Origin: Ignelater luminosus
Lineage: Eukaryota > Arthropoda > Insecta > Coleoptera > Elateridae
DNA length: 64,000 nt
Assembly: GCA_011009095.1 (NCBI GenBank)
Contig: VTPC01090710.1
Location: 84,548 to 148,547 of the forward strand
Direction of reading: 5' to 3'
In this document: positions 39,430-49,979 of the stretch, piece by piece
Numbering within the stretch: position 1 is the stretch's first letter
How the letters are laid out: each line of letters opens with the position of its first letter
The notes under the pieces: generated by a model
The model's input: the letters and a program-made list of their open reading frames with translations, nothing else
What the model was told of the DNA's origin: nothing
Databases searched by the model: none
Position numbers and translations under genes: made by a program

Positions 39430-40355
39430 AACGATTCGCCACCTACCTTATTAATACTCTGGTATCATTCACCTCTCAGGCATGGAAAATCTAACATATT
39501 GGAAGTGTGGGAAATGTTTTTGACTCTCCCGTTTAGATTCACCGAGTTCTGTTTAAATAGCGCCACCGCGTAAAGGATGCAATCTAAGATCGCATATTGT
39601 CAGTCTTAATTGGCAATACCCAACAGTCTTGGCAACCACAAGGCTGGAGTGCAAGGCCCTGCAGTTACCCCTAGGATTGTGTTATATTCCCATCAACGTT
39701 TGTGGACATTGGGGTATGAAATTTGAGCCACCTCGAAAATTTTGCGACGGGCCTGTGCCGTTGATTAAGCGATGTGCATGCTATTATAGATTGAAAATAG
39801 ATGAATGAACTACGCAACGGCCAGGAATAATCAAGCAACATTAAGTCAATTATTGACCTATTTACTTTTTGAATTTTAATTGTCAGTTGTCACTGATAAA
39901 TTAATATTTAAAACTTTAAAATTAAATATTTAAAACTCCGTTTGCAACGATCAAAGATTTTTTTAAAACGTAATTTCTATGAAATTTATCAGAGAATTTT
40001 TCATAGCGTCAAACAGTTCTTAAGAATGATTTAATAAAAAAAAGCGAGGTCATTTTTTATAACTTTGGCAACTGTGCGTTTTTAATATTTTAGAAGCTAT
40101 TGACGTAAGGTTTTTTGTTTAATTTTAAACCTTATTTAAGATAAACAAAAAACAGAAGAAGGGCTGCTTATACAGATCATTTTAAAAGCTATTGTGGGTT
40201 TGTAATACCACAATAAGGCAGTTTAGTTAAGAAACCGTGTTTTTATCACTGGCATTGTTTAATTGAGCTTCCTACGTCGAAAAATGATATTGATTTATTG
40301 ATATCATTGAGATAGAGTACAACTACATCTTCGAATAATTGCGTTAGAATTTGAA
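39430..40355. other. No gene recognised
   Basis: 39480-39720 is less AT-biased and may be the more upstream part of the LINE endonuclease relic on the minus strand, but I could not align it. The rest is AT-rich and featureless. Confidence 0.4.
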
Positions 40356-40359
40356 CTTT

Positions 40360-40505
40360 GCACAGTAGGATGGGCCGAAAAATGAAAATTTTTGAGTTGC
40401 AAATTTTAATGATGCGGAAAAGTTGTGTTTTTTAATGCTGATAACGGGAAAAATAATGAAAAAATTATCAACTTTAATCTTCCATTCGCGCAAGAGGCCT
40501 AAAGT
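40360..40505 (+). repeat. Foldback left arm
   Basis: The complement of 40950-41086 with point differences and small gaps. The arm ends just after GAGGCCTAAA. Confidence 0.7.
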
Positions 40506-40524
40506 TAGAAAAAATTGCTCAAAG

Positions 40525-40850
40525 ATGGAAAATAACAATACTTTCATCGCAGATTCCGTCACAAGTTTGACACACCTTTCTACCCTCTGGGTATGACAGG
40601 GTAAGTTTACGTAGTCCAGGCTCAGGCACAATTTTACGCAGTATAAGAGAGTCAATATTTTCATTTGTCACCTTCGCCTTCATAGGTGGGGGGAGAGGGT
40701 GCAAGAAGTCCAATCCACTAATCCGTTGCATTAAAATTTAGTGTGCACCAGGAAAGTTCTTATTAGATTTCCTTGAACAGGTTGGCTTCTGGCTTTCTTC
40801 AACCTTCTAAATGCTAGCTCCCGTATGTTCTGTCTTTCATCCATTGCCAT
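40525..40850 (-). pseudogene. Protein-like segment inside the foldback
   Basis: From an ATG at about 40842 the minus strand reads MDERQNIRELAFRRLKKARS for about 37 codons to a stop at about 40730. Then, after frame changes, it reads VDWTSC and PPPMKAKVTNENIDSLILRK down to about 40640. The pattern (DER.NIREL..RR..KAR, then DW, then PP.......E....I) is one I associate with uncharacterised insect proteins that travel with mobile DNA. It is broken by at least two frameshifts. Whether it is the element's own gene or a captured fragment cannot be told from this copy. Confidence 0.45.
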
Positions 40851-40949
40851 AGCTATTAATAAATTTTCAGGGTGCGCAAAAAAAGTGTTTCTCTATAATT
40901 TTCAATAAATTTTTGATAAATATCGTGATGTTTGAATAGTTTTTAATAT

Positions 40950-41086
40950 GTTTAGGCCTCTTGGGCGAACAGAATATTAAAATTGAGAATTTTTTTCGTT
41001 ATTTTTCCCGTAAAAGCACAACTTTTCCGCACTATTAGAATTCGCAACTCGAAAATTTTCATCTTTCGGCTCACCCTATTGCACAG
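40950..41086 (-). repeat. Foldback right arm
   Basis: An inverted copy of the left arm. It starts at TTTAGGCCTCTTGGGCG and ends near CCTATTGCAC. Confidence 0.7.
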
Positions 41087-42970
41087 GCCTAATCTGAATT
41101 ATCGCCATATGCTCAAAAAACGACTTTTTTCCTAGACTGAAAACTTGACAAGAACACGGCTACAGAAAAAATGAATTAGCCATCCATTTCAAAAGCTGAT
41201 TCGTTCTGTTTCTAAAAAGAATTTTTCAAAGATAGTCAGTTTTCTAGAGAAGTTTCTTCATCCAGTAAATTTTGCTTTTGACCAAGCCTTATTTTATTTA
41301 TTTATCTCTTTTTATTTTTATTCATTTTTCTCATTTCTTGTCATTATTTTCTATGGGAAATCTCAACAGAAAAACTCAGGAGTGTAGTAATGTTTTTATT
41401 TTCCTGCTTTCAACTTCAGTCATATACGTGTATACAATCAAGAACAACAGTTGAATAATTGAATTGTGCATGATCGCACCATAGAGTTGCAGATGTTATT
41501 GAAGTTACTGGGATCTGTTCTACAAAGCTTGTAATATGGTGAATCTGGTTTTAGTGATAGAGTATTGAACTCCACCCAAATGTCTCACATTAAACATCTC
41601 ACTTTGGGAAGTAATTTTTTTTTAATTTCATGTTCATCTGGAACCACAGATCGTTTTTGCAAAAACTCTCAAATGGTTACAGGAAATGAAATGTCGTCTC
41701 GGTTTCGTTTGAAACCACATTTCATCCGTGTTTTGTTTTGAATCTGGTGAGCTTTAGCTTATGGAGCGTCTTGGAAGGAGGCTGTACACATCTTAGCTTC
41801 TTCTATATTTTTTTCTAATGGTGCATTAGTTTACCGTTATTGCTTCAGGTTATTTATATGTAAGATTTAGTTATTGTAGAAAAATCAGAATTTGTTTGGG
41901 TATTGTACTCACATACTTGGTTCACTTGACCATTGCTTTTCCAATTAAATAGAAAAGCACTGGTTCGGTGAACCAAGTATGGGGGTTTGGTGATTTACTT
42001 TAACAACATTTAATATATATGGTTAATATACAGGGTGATAAAAACTCGAGGATTGTAGTTATATTAAGACTGCAATTATTGTTTTAATAACTTTTCTCAG
42101 TAATGAGACTCATTTATTAAACACAATTTACTTACAAATTGTAAATTCAAACCAAAAACAGTGCTCTATAATACTTATTAAATTATTTCTACCTACACTA
42201 TAACATAAATTGTTATTGCCTTAATATTAGAAAATTCCTTCTCCCATTGAAATGCACTCTTTATTTTTTATTTGCATTTGTATGAAAATACTGTTCTCGA
42301 CTTGTTTATCTTTTTTCCTCTGTAATATGAAATATTTAATTTATGAGAATCTTCTTTAGTTTTTTTATTTCTTTTTTTTTTTTCATAAGAAAGAAAATGT
42401 ATTCGGATCTCTTCTTAATTTAATGACTTTAATTCAAATACTCTGCTAAACTTAATTGAAAGCTTTCCCCAACTTTATGAATAATATCTTCATCATTTAA
42501 ATAAGTTTGGCTTACTGAGATTTAATATGCAGAAAAAATAAATGTAAATAGAGAAAAAAATGTACACAAAAAAGATATTTTGTAAGATCTTAAGAGATGT
42601 ACTTTTTCTATTCATATCCTCCAGAAGATTAAAAGGCGCAACACTAGAATACAACAAAGGGAAATAATACACGACAGTAAAAGCTCGGCTGTGGTGTTAC
42701 ATATCTAGTTCCGGTTCAGCAAACCGGAAACGCATAATGGAAGCTACGACTGTATTATGCCCAAACCGTTACCGCTTCGATTACCGGTCGACGAGCGGCT
42801 TTTCTGTACCTCTTAGTGCTGTATCGTTTTATTAAGTGGATGGTCATTTTAACTTTCGATTTTGACATGATGATCATCAACTTTTTCGTTTTAAAGTTGG
42901 CATAGTATTTTATCAGCTTTGTTAATATAATATAAAACTTTTGTGAATTAATTAAAAAGTAATTTTTTAT
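41087..42970. other. No gene recognised apart from the hairpin
   Basis: AT-rich DNA downstream of the first receptor gene. At 42690-42830 there is a less AT-biased patch with small palindromes (GGTTCAGCAAACC), of unknown meaning. Confidence 0.4.
41912..41981. repeat. 70 nt near-perfect hairpin
   Basis: Two 31 nt arms (41912-41942 and 41951-41981) flank an 8 nt loop, AATTAAAT. Compared with a perfect palindrome the arms differ at five positions. As RNA, two of these would be G-U wobbles, two would be mismatches and one lies at the loop edge. It begins with CATACTTGGTTCAC and ends with GTGAACCAAGTATG. It is either a very short inverted-repeat element (TA lies at each end) or a microRNA-like precursor. 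No known microRNA is recognised. Confidence 0.6.
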
Positions 42971-42973
42971 AGC

Positions 42974-45900
42974 TTATTCATCGTCTTTAGCCTTTGACTG
43001 AAGTAAAACAACTAAATAGGTCAAAGCAGTTCCTAAAGCCTAAAAATGTAATTAATTTACTTCAAATTAACTTTTATTATAATTATATAAACTTACTGAT
43101 GTAAATAAAGCACGTTTTATAACGGCAAATCCTGCTAAAGAGAAATTAACTGGATTTAATCCTAGTATTATTTGGAAAATGCGTAACTGGAATTTAATAA
43201 ATGTTTGAACAGTAATTTTGTTTTACATGCAATTTACCTCTTTATTCAGATAATATTTATAATTGGAATAGCGCAGCTTGCATACCCAGCTTTTTGTATT
43301 TTCAACCTAAAAATATAAGCGTTCAGGATGTAAACAAGAAATATGAGAATAATAACCTCCATAGTGCAGGCATACCAAGGTTCGATCACTAATAAAATCC
43401 TAATACAATGTAATATACACCAAGTGAATTTTATAATAAGGTAAGATGAATTTCTTCTGTTCCCGTTGAGTTCAGTGAACATATAATATGAACCCGTTAT
43501 TAAGTGCCAATATCCTGCTGTTATCGCTATCTAGAATAGAAGATAATAGTAAAATAGTGCAATGTGAAAAAATTCCATTTTTATGGGGCAATAGAATTTT
43601 TAACACTCACCACTCCGGTTGCTCCAAGAAGACAATTTTGATAACGTGCCGCTTCAGTTAGTTTTATGTAAGATTTCATTAAGATTTCAATGCGAGACAC
43701 TAAAACATATTTTTTGTATTAATTATGGGAAAAGATTAATTATAGAGATATTGTTAAACAGTTTGTATTCTATGAAAATTAAACGTAATCTTTTAACAGT
43801 TAAACGTTAAGGAAATGCGATTGTTCTGAATTTAAAGGCTATTTGGATACATTGCCAAATATATTTTTTATAATTACATAATTGGTATTTTAAGTTACTA
43901 AACAAGTCCATATTTATTTATTAAAACCGATACTGCATAAAACATGCTTGCTTTCTACAAGGAAGTTTGTACATCAAAACAATTAATGAAATAGCCTAAT
44001 TACAAGAGCGGCTGAGGTAAAATGGTAAAATGTAAAAAGATTAAACTTAGCTAGAAAAATGTAACTCTGGAGCTTCCCACAATAGGTGGTTCATAAGTTT
44101 AGACGTCCTGAGATCGTCATCAAAGTTTACTTACAGTAGAGCTTATTATCTTGTAACATTGATCTAACGACATTACTAGTTTACTGTACTGTAACTGTCG
44201 CCGATAAAACGATATTGCAGAGAAAAGCATGCTTTGCCGTAGAAAACTAGTTGGTGGTTGACTGTTTGTTAACCGCATCGTGTTCATCTTCGTCAGATCT
44301 GCCCAATTCTGCGTCAACTGCCTCTTCTGCTTCATCGTCTTCATTTGATTTGCTTTCCTCAACTGCACTTTTTGTTTTGTTCAAATGTATTGTCAAACAG
44401 GCTCCGAATTATTTCTTTTAGTGAAAATGTTTATTATTATTATTTTTGATCCCATTCTGTCCAGGAACTACCATAGGTATCTTTCTTTGTTTGCAATCTA
44501 GTTCCTTAGTTATTACTATTTCCCAATTCTTGCAAAACGTTAAAGTGCCCTTTCTACTGTGCCATTTATTGTGTTTGCATTTAGTTGTCTTGTCTAAGTA
44601 ATCGAATTCAAGAAGTGTGTCTCATCCAGAGACACGATACAAACTTTGCCAAATCTCAACTTTAAATTGACCGCTGTACCTTCTTTCAGTTTCTTTAGAG
44701 TCCTGGGAAACAGTTTAGAGAATTCACTTTTTGGTAGGCAAAGCTCTTGCATATCAAGTCTTTTATGCTACTGGAGAAGGGTACTCTCCAAACCCTTTTG
44801 AGTAGTCGAGAATATGCATAATCTCTAAAAAAGAACTGCGAACGAAATATATTTATCCTGGCAAAATTGTATCGAGTCAATCGATAGGTGTAATCTTTTG
44901 CTGCAACAATTTTGGTCCAATGATCAAAAATGATAGAATCAAACTACCTGTTATGGTTACAATTAAATTGAGTATTTTATGGAGCTCTTCCAGCTTGAAT
45001 ATAAATTTTTGGATTTACAAGCGACAGAGCAGAGTAGCTTAGCTTCATCAGGAGAGGCCATAAGCATAAGTAAAACACCTAGTTTGGTTTTATTCATTAC
45101 CACGTCGAACTATTTTCAACCCTGTTTAGTAATTATTCTTGATCATCCTCGATCAGTACTTCTTTCTAAATTATCAAAGATGTAATTTATAATATTTGCC
45201 TTCCACCGTTTTTGTATCACTTTTTCTATTTTGTCTAAATAGCCTTTTACTGTTACACGTAAGTCATGTTAAGTCCATTGAATAACCCCATTCAACAATC
45301 CTGTGAGTCAATCAAACGAAATTCAAAATTATTTTAAAATCCGAAAGTGACAATAGAATCTTGAATAAAATAAAACAAATAACATTAGTAAAGTCAACAA
45401 ATAATCTTCCAATTGAGATCAAAGTTCATGAACTGGCAACTCATTAGTTTTGCAAAATAATTTATGCAAGAAAATCAAATCTTCTAAATTAATTTGTGAA
45501 TTCTTTACAATGTTCAAGATCACAGAATTGATTTTAACATTTTGGATACAGATAATATTAAGATAACTAGAACTAAAGGAAAAATGGCAATTGTTTGCAT
45601 TAGCGAGCCAACGCTGGCTCATATTTTATCAACCGATGTTGACAACAATGAAAGGAGATATTTCTTCATAGAACAAAAAAGGGAGAATGTCAGCCGTAAC
45701 AATGCATATTAAAAATTAAAACAGGAAATGGGGTAGCTATGATCTCTGGCAAGTTACAACATTGTCGAAAAACTGAACTCTTCTAATGGTTATGTTTTTA
45801 TTAGTTGATCTGAAAATCCAAATTGTCGTTGCTGCAGTGGATCGCTTACAAAAGTGGCCTTACCTTAACTTAATACTAAAAGTATAGACATTATGACTTT

Positions 45901-46854
45901 AACCATGTTTCAGCTAATGATAACATTTCAATTTATTTTGAAATAGTAATTATGCACAGAATATCTGACTTACCAGCGTTTCTTATTCTAAAGTTTCTAT
46001 TTTTTCTGACATATCCCCAAGGAATGCATTTTATTAGGCCAATTTGCTTGTTTTTCATTCCTGATAAATAAAGAGCTTTTAAAAGCGTATTTAGGCGTTG
46101 CACTCTCTTTATTAAACTACTGCCTAAATAATAATATTGTGATACAGTAATCATTGCCAATACCAAACAAATGTAGTAACCAAGAGATGTTCTCAATATC
46201 TTATCGACTTCAACATTTCTGCCTACTATTGCGAAATAAGCAAAATAATCACCAGTTACAGTACAAATCATTATTAGAAATAATCCATAGCAAACCAACG
46301 GACTCTTCAATTCTTCCCATTTTGAAGGTTTTGTCCTTAAGCTAAAATCAACCTGAAAATGATTCATTTTTTTTAGCAAGCTTATCAATTTGAGATATTT
46401 TCTATGTTAAATACCTCATTTATCACATTTATATAACGAGTAAAATATGAATATCTTCTAGGAATTATAAAAATTCCAGAAAATACTATCAATTGTGTTG
46501 CTGTGTAACTGCCAAAAGCCACGTATCCATCAGTTCTCGAATGTATTCTAACTGCTTTGGAATAACCCATAGAAAAATCTTTAAATAGACCCATACAAGT
46601 TACATAATCTAAATAAATGTATAACAAAAAATCAATTTTATTTCCATGATTCTATTGTAAATCTTACGTAAAATTATTCCCAAAGCACAGCTATATGTAG
46701 CATACAAAAAAGACCGTTTTATGTAAAATTTTCCAGAGGTGTCTCGATATATTGCGAAAGGAAAAATTCCAATAAAACGTAGAAGGTAAATCGTAGTTAA
46801 GGAAGATTTGTAAGCCCAACTCGATATGCCTACTCTTGCCTTGCAGAGAGACAT
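42974..46854 (-). CDS. Gustatory receptor (7tm_7), 415 aa, gene A
   Basis: A membrane chemoreceptor subunit of the insect Gr family, expected in the dendritic membrane of taste neurons as a ligand-gated cation channel; the ligand is unknown. Exons: 46854-46668, 46608-46415, 46352-45974, 43699-43611, 43530-43357, 43306-43238, 43186-43097, 43039-42974. All have GT-AG junctions and an open frame. The start is the ATG (MSLCKARVG) that aligns with the starts of the two paralogues. An N-terminal block with LRFIGIFPF precedes about seven hydrophobic segments. Exon 5 ends in VIEPWYACTME, and the last exon has the family signature as TYLVVLLQS (401-409), with serine where F is usual. Exon 2 (194 nt), exon 4 (89), exon 6 (69) and exon 7 (90) match gene B in size. 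The third intron is 2274 bp, against 59 and 43 bp in the paralogues. The exon 5 donor is a weak GTTATT. It appears functional. An odorant receptor is less likely because of the TY...Q signature. Confidence 0.87.
43700..45973 (-). other. Expanded third intron of receptor gene A
   Basis: 2274 bp between donor GTAAGT and acceptor TTTTAG, about 40 times the length of the same intron in the neighbouring paralogues. An insertion is likely, but I see no terminal repeats or target duplication. On the minus strand at about 44390-44260 there is an acidic open stretch (DDEAEEAVDAELGRSDEDEH) ending in a stop, with other protein-like pieces at 44690-44450. They could be the end of a decayed DNA-transposon gene, but no family can be assigned with confidence. 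Confidence 0.5.
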
Positions 46855-48690
46855 TATTACTGTTCGGTAATTCAATAAAATCCCTTTTTATTAAGTTACG
46901 TCTACATGCTTATTCCTTCCATTTCGTAGAAAAGCAATAATCAAATAATAGTAAACATTATTAGCGTCATTATAAAAGCATTAACTTAAGTACTGTGGTT
47001 GTGAAAAATGTTGTCAATATTAAAATATAAAGAGAAAATAAAGTTTTACGCAACAGTAACCCGAGTTAGAATTAAGATAAAAAATATGAATAAAATCCTA
47101 TCACTGCTATATAGTATAGCGCCATCATACGGAGCAGCTCTAAAGCGCAGGTGTTGAAATCTTCGATTTTATGCCCCCCAACGATATATCCTATATTTTG
47201 GTACTAGGGTTATCTCCGGTTTGTTGATCTCATTTCCTTCTGGTAATAGTTAAACATATATATATCTCAGTGTACCCTTTTTTGTTAATTTGTATTTATT
47301 TCACTGGCGTTTTTAGAGTTTATATTTAAATGCTGCAGAAATGTGTTTTGTATCATAAGTCGCTATTCAACTCTTTTGAGAGAAAAAATAAAGTTTTATT
47401 GTAAAATTTATGATCATTTTAGTGCTTTACACTGAAACATAGTTTTAAGAGAGTCGTGAAACTTGACTAACTCAATAAATTAGTAGTATTGGTTGCAGAT
47501 GACTTATTATTAGGTAATTTTATTTTGTTACTGTGGATGTGAAGTGTTCGTACAAAAATTAGAAAAATGATTTTATATCACCTGGATATGGCTTTCATCA
47601 GTATCGGCGTTAGAATTTATGCTGCTCCAGGCAAACTTGTAATCTGCCCTCCGCTTCAGAAAGAAATTATTGTAATTTTTATTAAAAGTAGAACTTCAGA
47701 TTAAAACACCCAAACTACGGTTACGTTCAATGTCTCCACTTTCCATGCACTTTTAATGTACGAGTAGTTATTCAAATGATTAATAAAGATCAGAAAAAAA
47801 TATTTTTAGTAAAATAATAATATTGCAAAAGTTCCAAAATTCCAAGATAACAATTTGACTATTACGTAATATTTATATAAAATACAAATATTCATTGAAT
47901 ACTTGCGAAAACCAGTTCAGGCTAGTTAGTGTAGATATGAGTAGCTTCTAGAAACATCAGGAGGTGTGTAGAATTAAGTGGAGGCGCCAGGATAAGTAAT
48001 AAGAAAGTATTAATACGTTTAAACAGAGAATCAAACTACATAATCATATTTTTAGAATATTTGAAGTTGGTAGCACTATCGACATGTTGGTAGATATAAA
48101 TAGATATTTTGATGGAGTTATTTGAAAACATGGCTTCTGTCAAATTACTTAAAACAGAATAGTTGGCAGTGCTTCTTCTCTTTTATAATAATAAATTATT
48201 GCGTTATTGTTAATGTACTAGAACGAGATTGTTTTTGTTGTTTCCAAAGCAAACTTTATATATTTCCAGCTCTGTAATTTTGCTAATTGCAAAGTATTTT
48301 CTGAACCTAAATGAAAATACGTACAGAACACAAGATTAGTTAGCTTTTAACATAAACAGAGTTTGTTGTAGTAACGTAATACGCTATTAATACGAGCAAT
48401 GAACTTTCAGCATGTTGCAAATTATGTTTTAGTTTCAAAATAAACAGAGCACGACCGAGAAAACGGTCTAATCTTTTTTCTAATTTTCGTTATATGGTGA
48501 GCTTTTACAAAAAAGACAAGAATCGATCGATGGCACTACACATAACACTTTCATTAGAGAAATTAGGGTTTAACTTCGGAGAACTATAACCGAGTAGTAG
48601 TATGTACTACGCAAATAATATTATTATAATCTTATAATTCTTTAATTACTAATTAATTATTAGATACATTATTTAATATTTTTATTCTTT
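46855..48690. other. No gene recognised
   Basis: AT-rich DNA upstream of receptor gene A. The gene's promoter should lie in the first few hundred bases, but I cannot point to a specific element. Patches at 47100-47220 and 47930-48000 are less AT-biased and unassigned. Confidence 0.4.
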
Positions 48691-48697
48691 GTTTCAG

Positions 48698-48735
48698 GTA
48701 TGTTTCTTATGCTCTCTTTAATGGAAGTTACATTG
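48698..48735 (+). other. Possible 38 nt microexon (plus strand)
   Basis: Flanked by TATTCTTTGTTTCAG and GTAAGG. One frame reads YVSYALFNGSYI, similar to YVRYGLLNKTSW at 18083-18118, with some of the base differences silent. The two lengths differ by 2 nt, so they cannot be simple mutually exclusive exons in the same phase. The alternative is a shared repeat fragment or chance. Confidence 0.25.
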
Positions 48736-48919
48736 GTAAGGAAAGAATTTTTAATTTCACATCTATTACATATTTTGCTATACTATTCATCTATAATAAT
48801 CTTGAAATCTGCAAAAATAGATAAATAAATAAAAACCTTAATTACTTTTACTTGCAATAATTTCAATAATAAGTTGTTCATAAATAATTTAAAATACATA
48901 AACTTGCTTAACACAAGTA

Positions 48920-49282
48920 TCCAGTGTTCATAAATGTTTCTGGGTCCAGTGGGCTGCCATTTTTGTCACGTTACACGCACTGCATTGTTGTTATAATGAT
49001 TGCCTAATTTTATGTTTTTAAGAATTAAGAAGATAAATTAGTTGTTAATAAATAATAAATAACAATAAATAAATAAGAAACAAATACAAAATAAAATGTA
49101 GAACATTACAACAAATTTCAGCTCAGGATGAACTAAATTGCTAAATGCAGAACAATGGCATTTGCAATTGACAAATAATAGAAAACAAATACGTATTAGT
49201 TGTTGAAATAAATTAACAAAGCGGCACATCAAAATTAGATTCCACAGTCAACTGGACCCAGAAACATTTATGAACACTTTGT
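48920..49282. mobile_element. Tc1/mariner-type MITE, 363 bp
   Basis: A perfect 28 bp inverted repeat lies at 48923-48950 and 49252-49279 (starting AGTGTTCATAAATGTTTCTG). It begins three bases inside TA dinucleotides at 48918-48919 and 49283-49284. The inner flanks keep partial similarity. The interior is AT-rich, has no coding content and shows no sign of a transposase. Presumably it is mobilised by a Tc1/mariner-type enzyme, which is an inference from the TA flanks. Confidence 0.82.
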
Positions 49283-49284
49283 AT

Positions 49285-49975
49285 ATTATTTTCTGTTACT
49301 CAATTAAAACATCCAGCTATGTCAACTAGGCCAGCATAATTTGTAAACAGTAATAGGCATGTATTCTACCTGACGTACAATACACTATCGTCTACACGTA
49401 GCCAATTGACATAGAGTTTCTTATGATTGAGAGCAGTAACGAATACCACATGGTGAGACTTATTAAAAATAGAATGTTATTTATGTGCTGCAGAATACAG
49501 CAATAATGATGGCTTTTGGAATTTTCTGTGTGATTACATTACTTGCCATATTTACCTGCACATAACCAAGCTTTACTTTAATACGTTAGTTCCTAGGTGG
49601 CGCTACTTCAAATTGCTTGTCCCAATGCATACAATAAAGGCAATGTAGAAAATGGTGGTAATTCGAATTATTTTGCTGGAAATTAAGAAAATGCACAAAT
49701 ATTGCAAAAAACAAGAGAATTTGTTGCCTGAACTACAGAAATGCAATTCAATCAATACATTAAGAAGTAAACAAAATAAGATTATGTAGAACTGTATCTG
49801 AAGTTGCATAGTTAGGTAACTAGCTATATTGTTGATTGGGAGGTGGTGCAAGGACGTGCAAATGAAGCAACTTGCCATATGCGCCGCGAAGACAGGCGCT
49901 TCGCCGTTGCTAGTAAGACAATTAAAACTAACATTAAAGGAAGCACCTTAAGAAAATCTGTCTTAGACACCAGTA
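49285..49975. other. No gene recognised
   Basis: AT-rich spacer between the MITE and the satellite-like region. Open frames at 49603-49878 and 49824-50036 (minus) have no recognisable content. Confidence 0.4.
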
Positions 49976-49979
49976 TTCT

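Larger units (their letters stand above)
40360..41086. mobile_element. Foldback element with roughly 140 bp inverted arms
   Basis: The left arm (about 40360-40505) and the right arm (about 40950-41086) are inverted copies. Shared blocks include GAAAATTTTxGAGTTGC, TGCGGAAAAGTTGTG, CGGGAAAAATAA and AAGAGGCCTAAA. Identity by eye is around 80 percent, with small gaps. The spacer of roughly 440 bp is not symmetric and holds protein-like sequence on the minus strand. No clear target duplication was seen. The long arms and short overall size suggest a non-autonomous DNA transposon. Confidence 0.72.

Noticed and set aside
42974..46854. Odorant receptor (7tm_6) as the identity of the cluster
   Set aside because: The terminal TYhhhhhQ(F) signature and the (L)CDA....N.LLG pattern are those of gustatory receptors.
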